A stretch of DNA of 5,833 bases from Pseudomonadota bacterium (GTDB taxonomy: Bacteria; Pseudomonadota; Alphaproteobacteria; Rhizobiales; Rhizobiaceae): positions 1 to 5,833 of the forward strand of contig QGUU01000173.1 in assembly GCA_003242525.1 (NCBI GenBank), written 5' to 3'. This document shows, piece by piece, positions 5,781 through 5,833 of the stretch. The position numbers and the translations under genes are program-made. Under the pieces are notes generated by a model, which did not search any database, had not been told where the DNA came from, and saw only the letters and a list, made by a program, of their open reading frames with translations. Position 1 is the first letter of the stretch; the number at the start of each line of letters is the position of its first letter.

Positions 5781-5833
5781 CCCCCCCCGAGGTGTCCCCC
5801 CCCCGGTTTGGCCCTAAAACCCAACATCCCCCC
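5763..5833. other. Degenerate contig end with C homopolymers (likely sequencing error)
   Basis: The last 70 or so bases hold two runs of nine C (5780-5788 and 5796-5804), a final run of six C, and A/T runs unlike the rest of the window. Similarity of the permease to its family fades at about 5747, just where a foldback GGGGGA-ACGG-TCCCCC (5747-5762) begins. This fits low-quality base calls at a read or contig end rather than real coding sequence, and explains the broken permease N terminus. Confidence 0.75.

Overview
This looks like ordinary chromosomal housekeeping sequence from a high-G+C alphaproteobacterium, most likely of the Hyphomicrobiales (Rhizobiales). The main reasons are a DUF2794 protein, a family I know essentially only from Alphaproteobacteria, the style of the BI-1/YccA protein and of the YbbP-type permease, and the G+C-rich codon use. 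The placement is recalled family knowledge plus inference; no search was run.

Layout from left to right: (1) 1-858, minus strand, is the N-terminal 286 codons of alanine racemase (alr), running off the left edge. (2) 859-1326 is a 468-bp divergent intergenic region with no convincing gene but several inverted and direct repeats. (3) 1327-1713, plus strand, is a small DUF2794 protein. (4) 1774-2337, minus, is a GNAT acetyltransferase of the phosphinothricin/methionine-sulfoximine type, convergent with DUF2794 across a 60-bp gap. (5) 2385-2416 is a strong intrinsic terminator for the next minus-strand gene. (6) 2454-3230, minus, is a seven-helix Bax-inhibitor-1/YccA membrane protein. (7) 3231-3464 is a 234-bp spacer with a candidate promoter and a foldable leader. 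(8) From 3465 rightwards, minus, is a large FtsX/YbbP-type ABC transporter permease whose N terminus is lost where the sequence degenerates into C runs near the right edge.

The genes do not form an obvious joint pathway. Alr serves peptidoglycan synthesis, the permease probably works with an ATPase encoded beyond the right edge, BI-1 is a membrane protein of the TMBIM family, and the GNAT is probably a detoxifying N-acetyltransferase. BI-1 and the GNAT lie in the same direction but are split by a terminator, so they are probably separate transcription units. Both carry a nearly identical 14-bp element upstream (13 of 14 bases), which may be a shared -35 promoter type.

I found no mobile element, CRISPR array, tRNA, rRNA or defence system. 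The points most worth a second look are the shared promoter-like element, the mutually exclusive pairings upstream of alr, the hairpin cluster in the alr/DUF2794 gap, and a Gln in alanine racemase where a carbamylated Lys is found in the best-studied enzymes. I see no convincing sign of a previously undescribed system.
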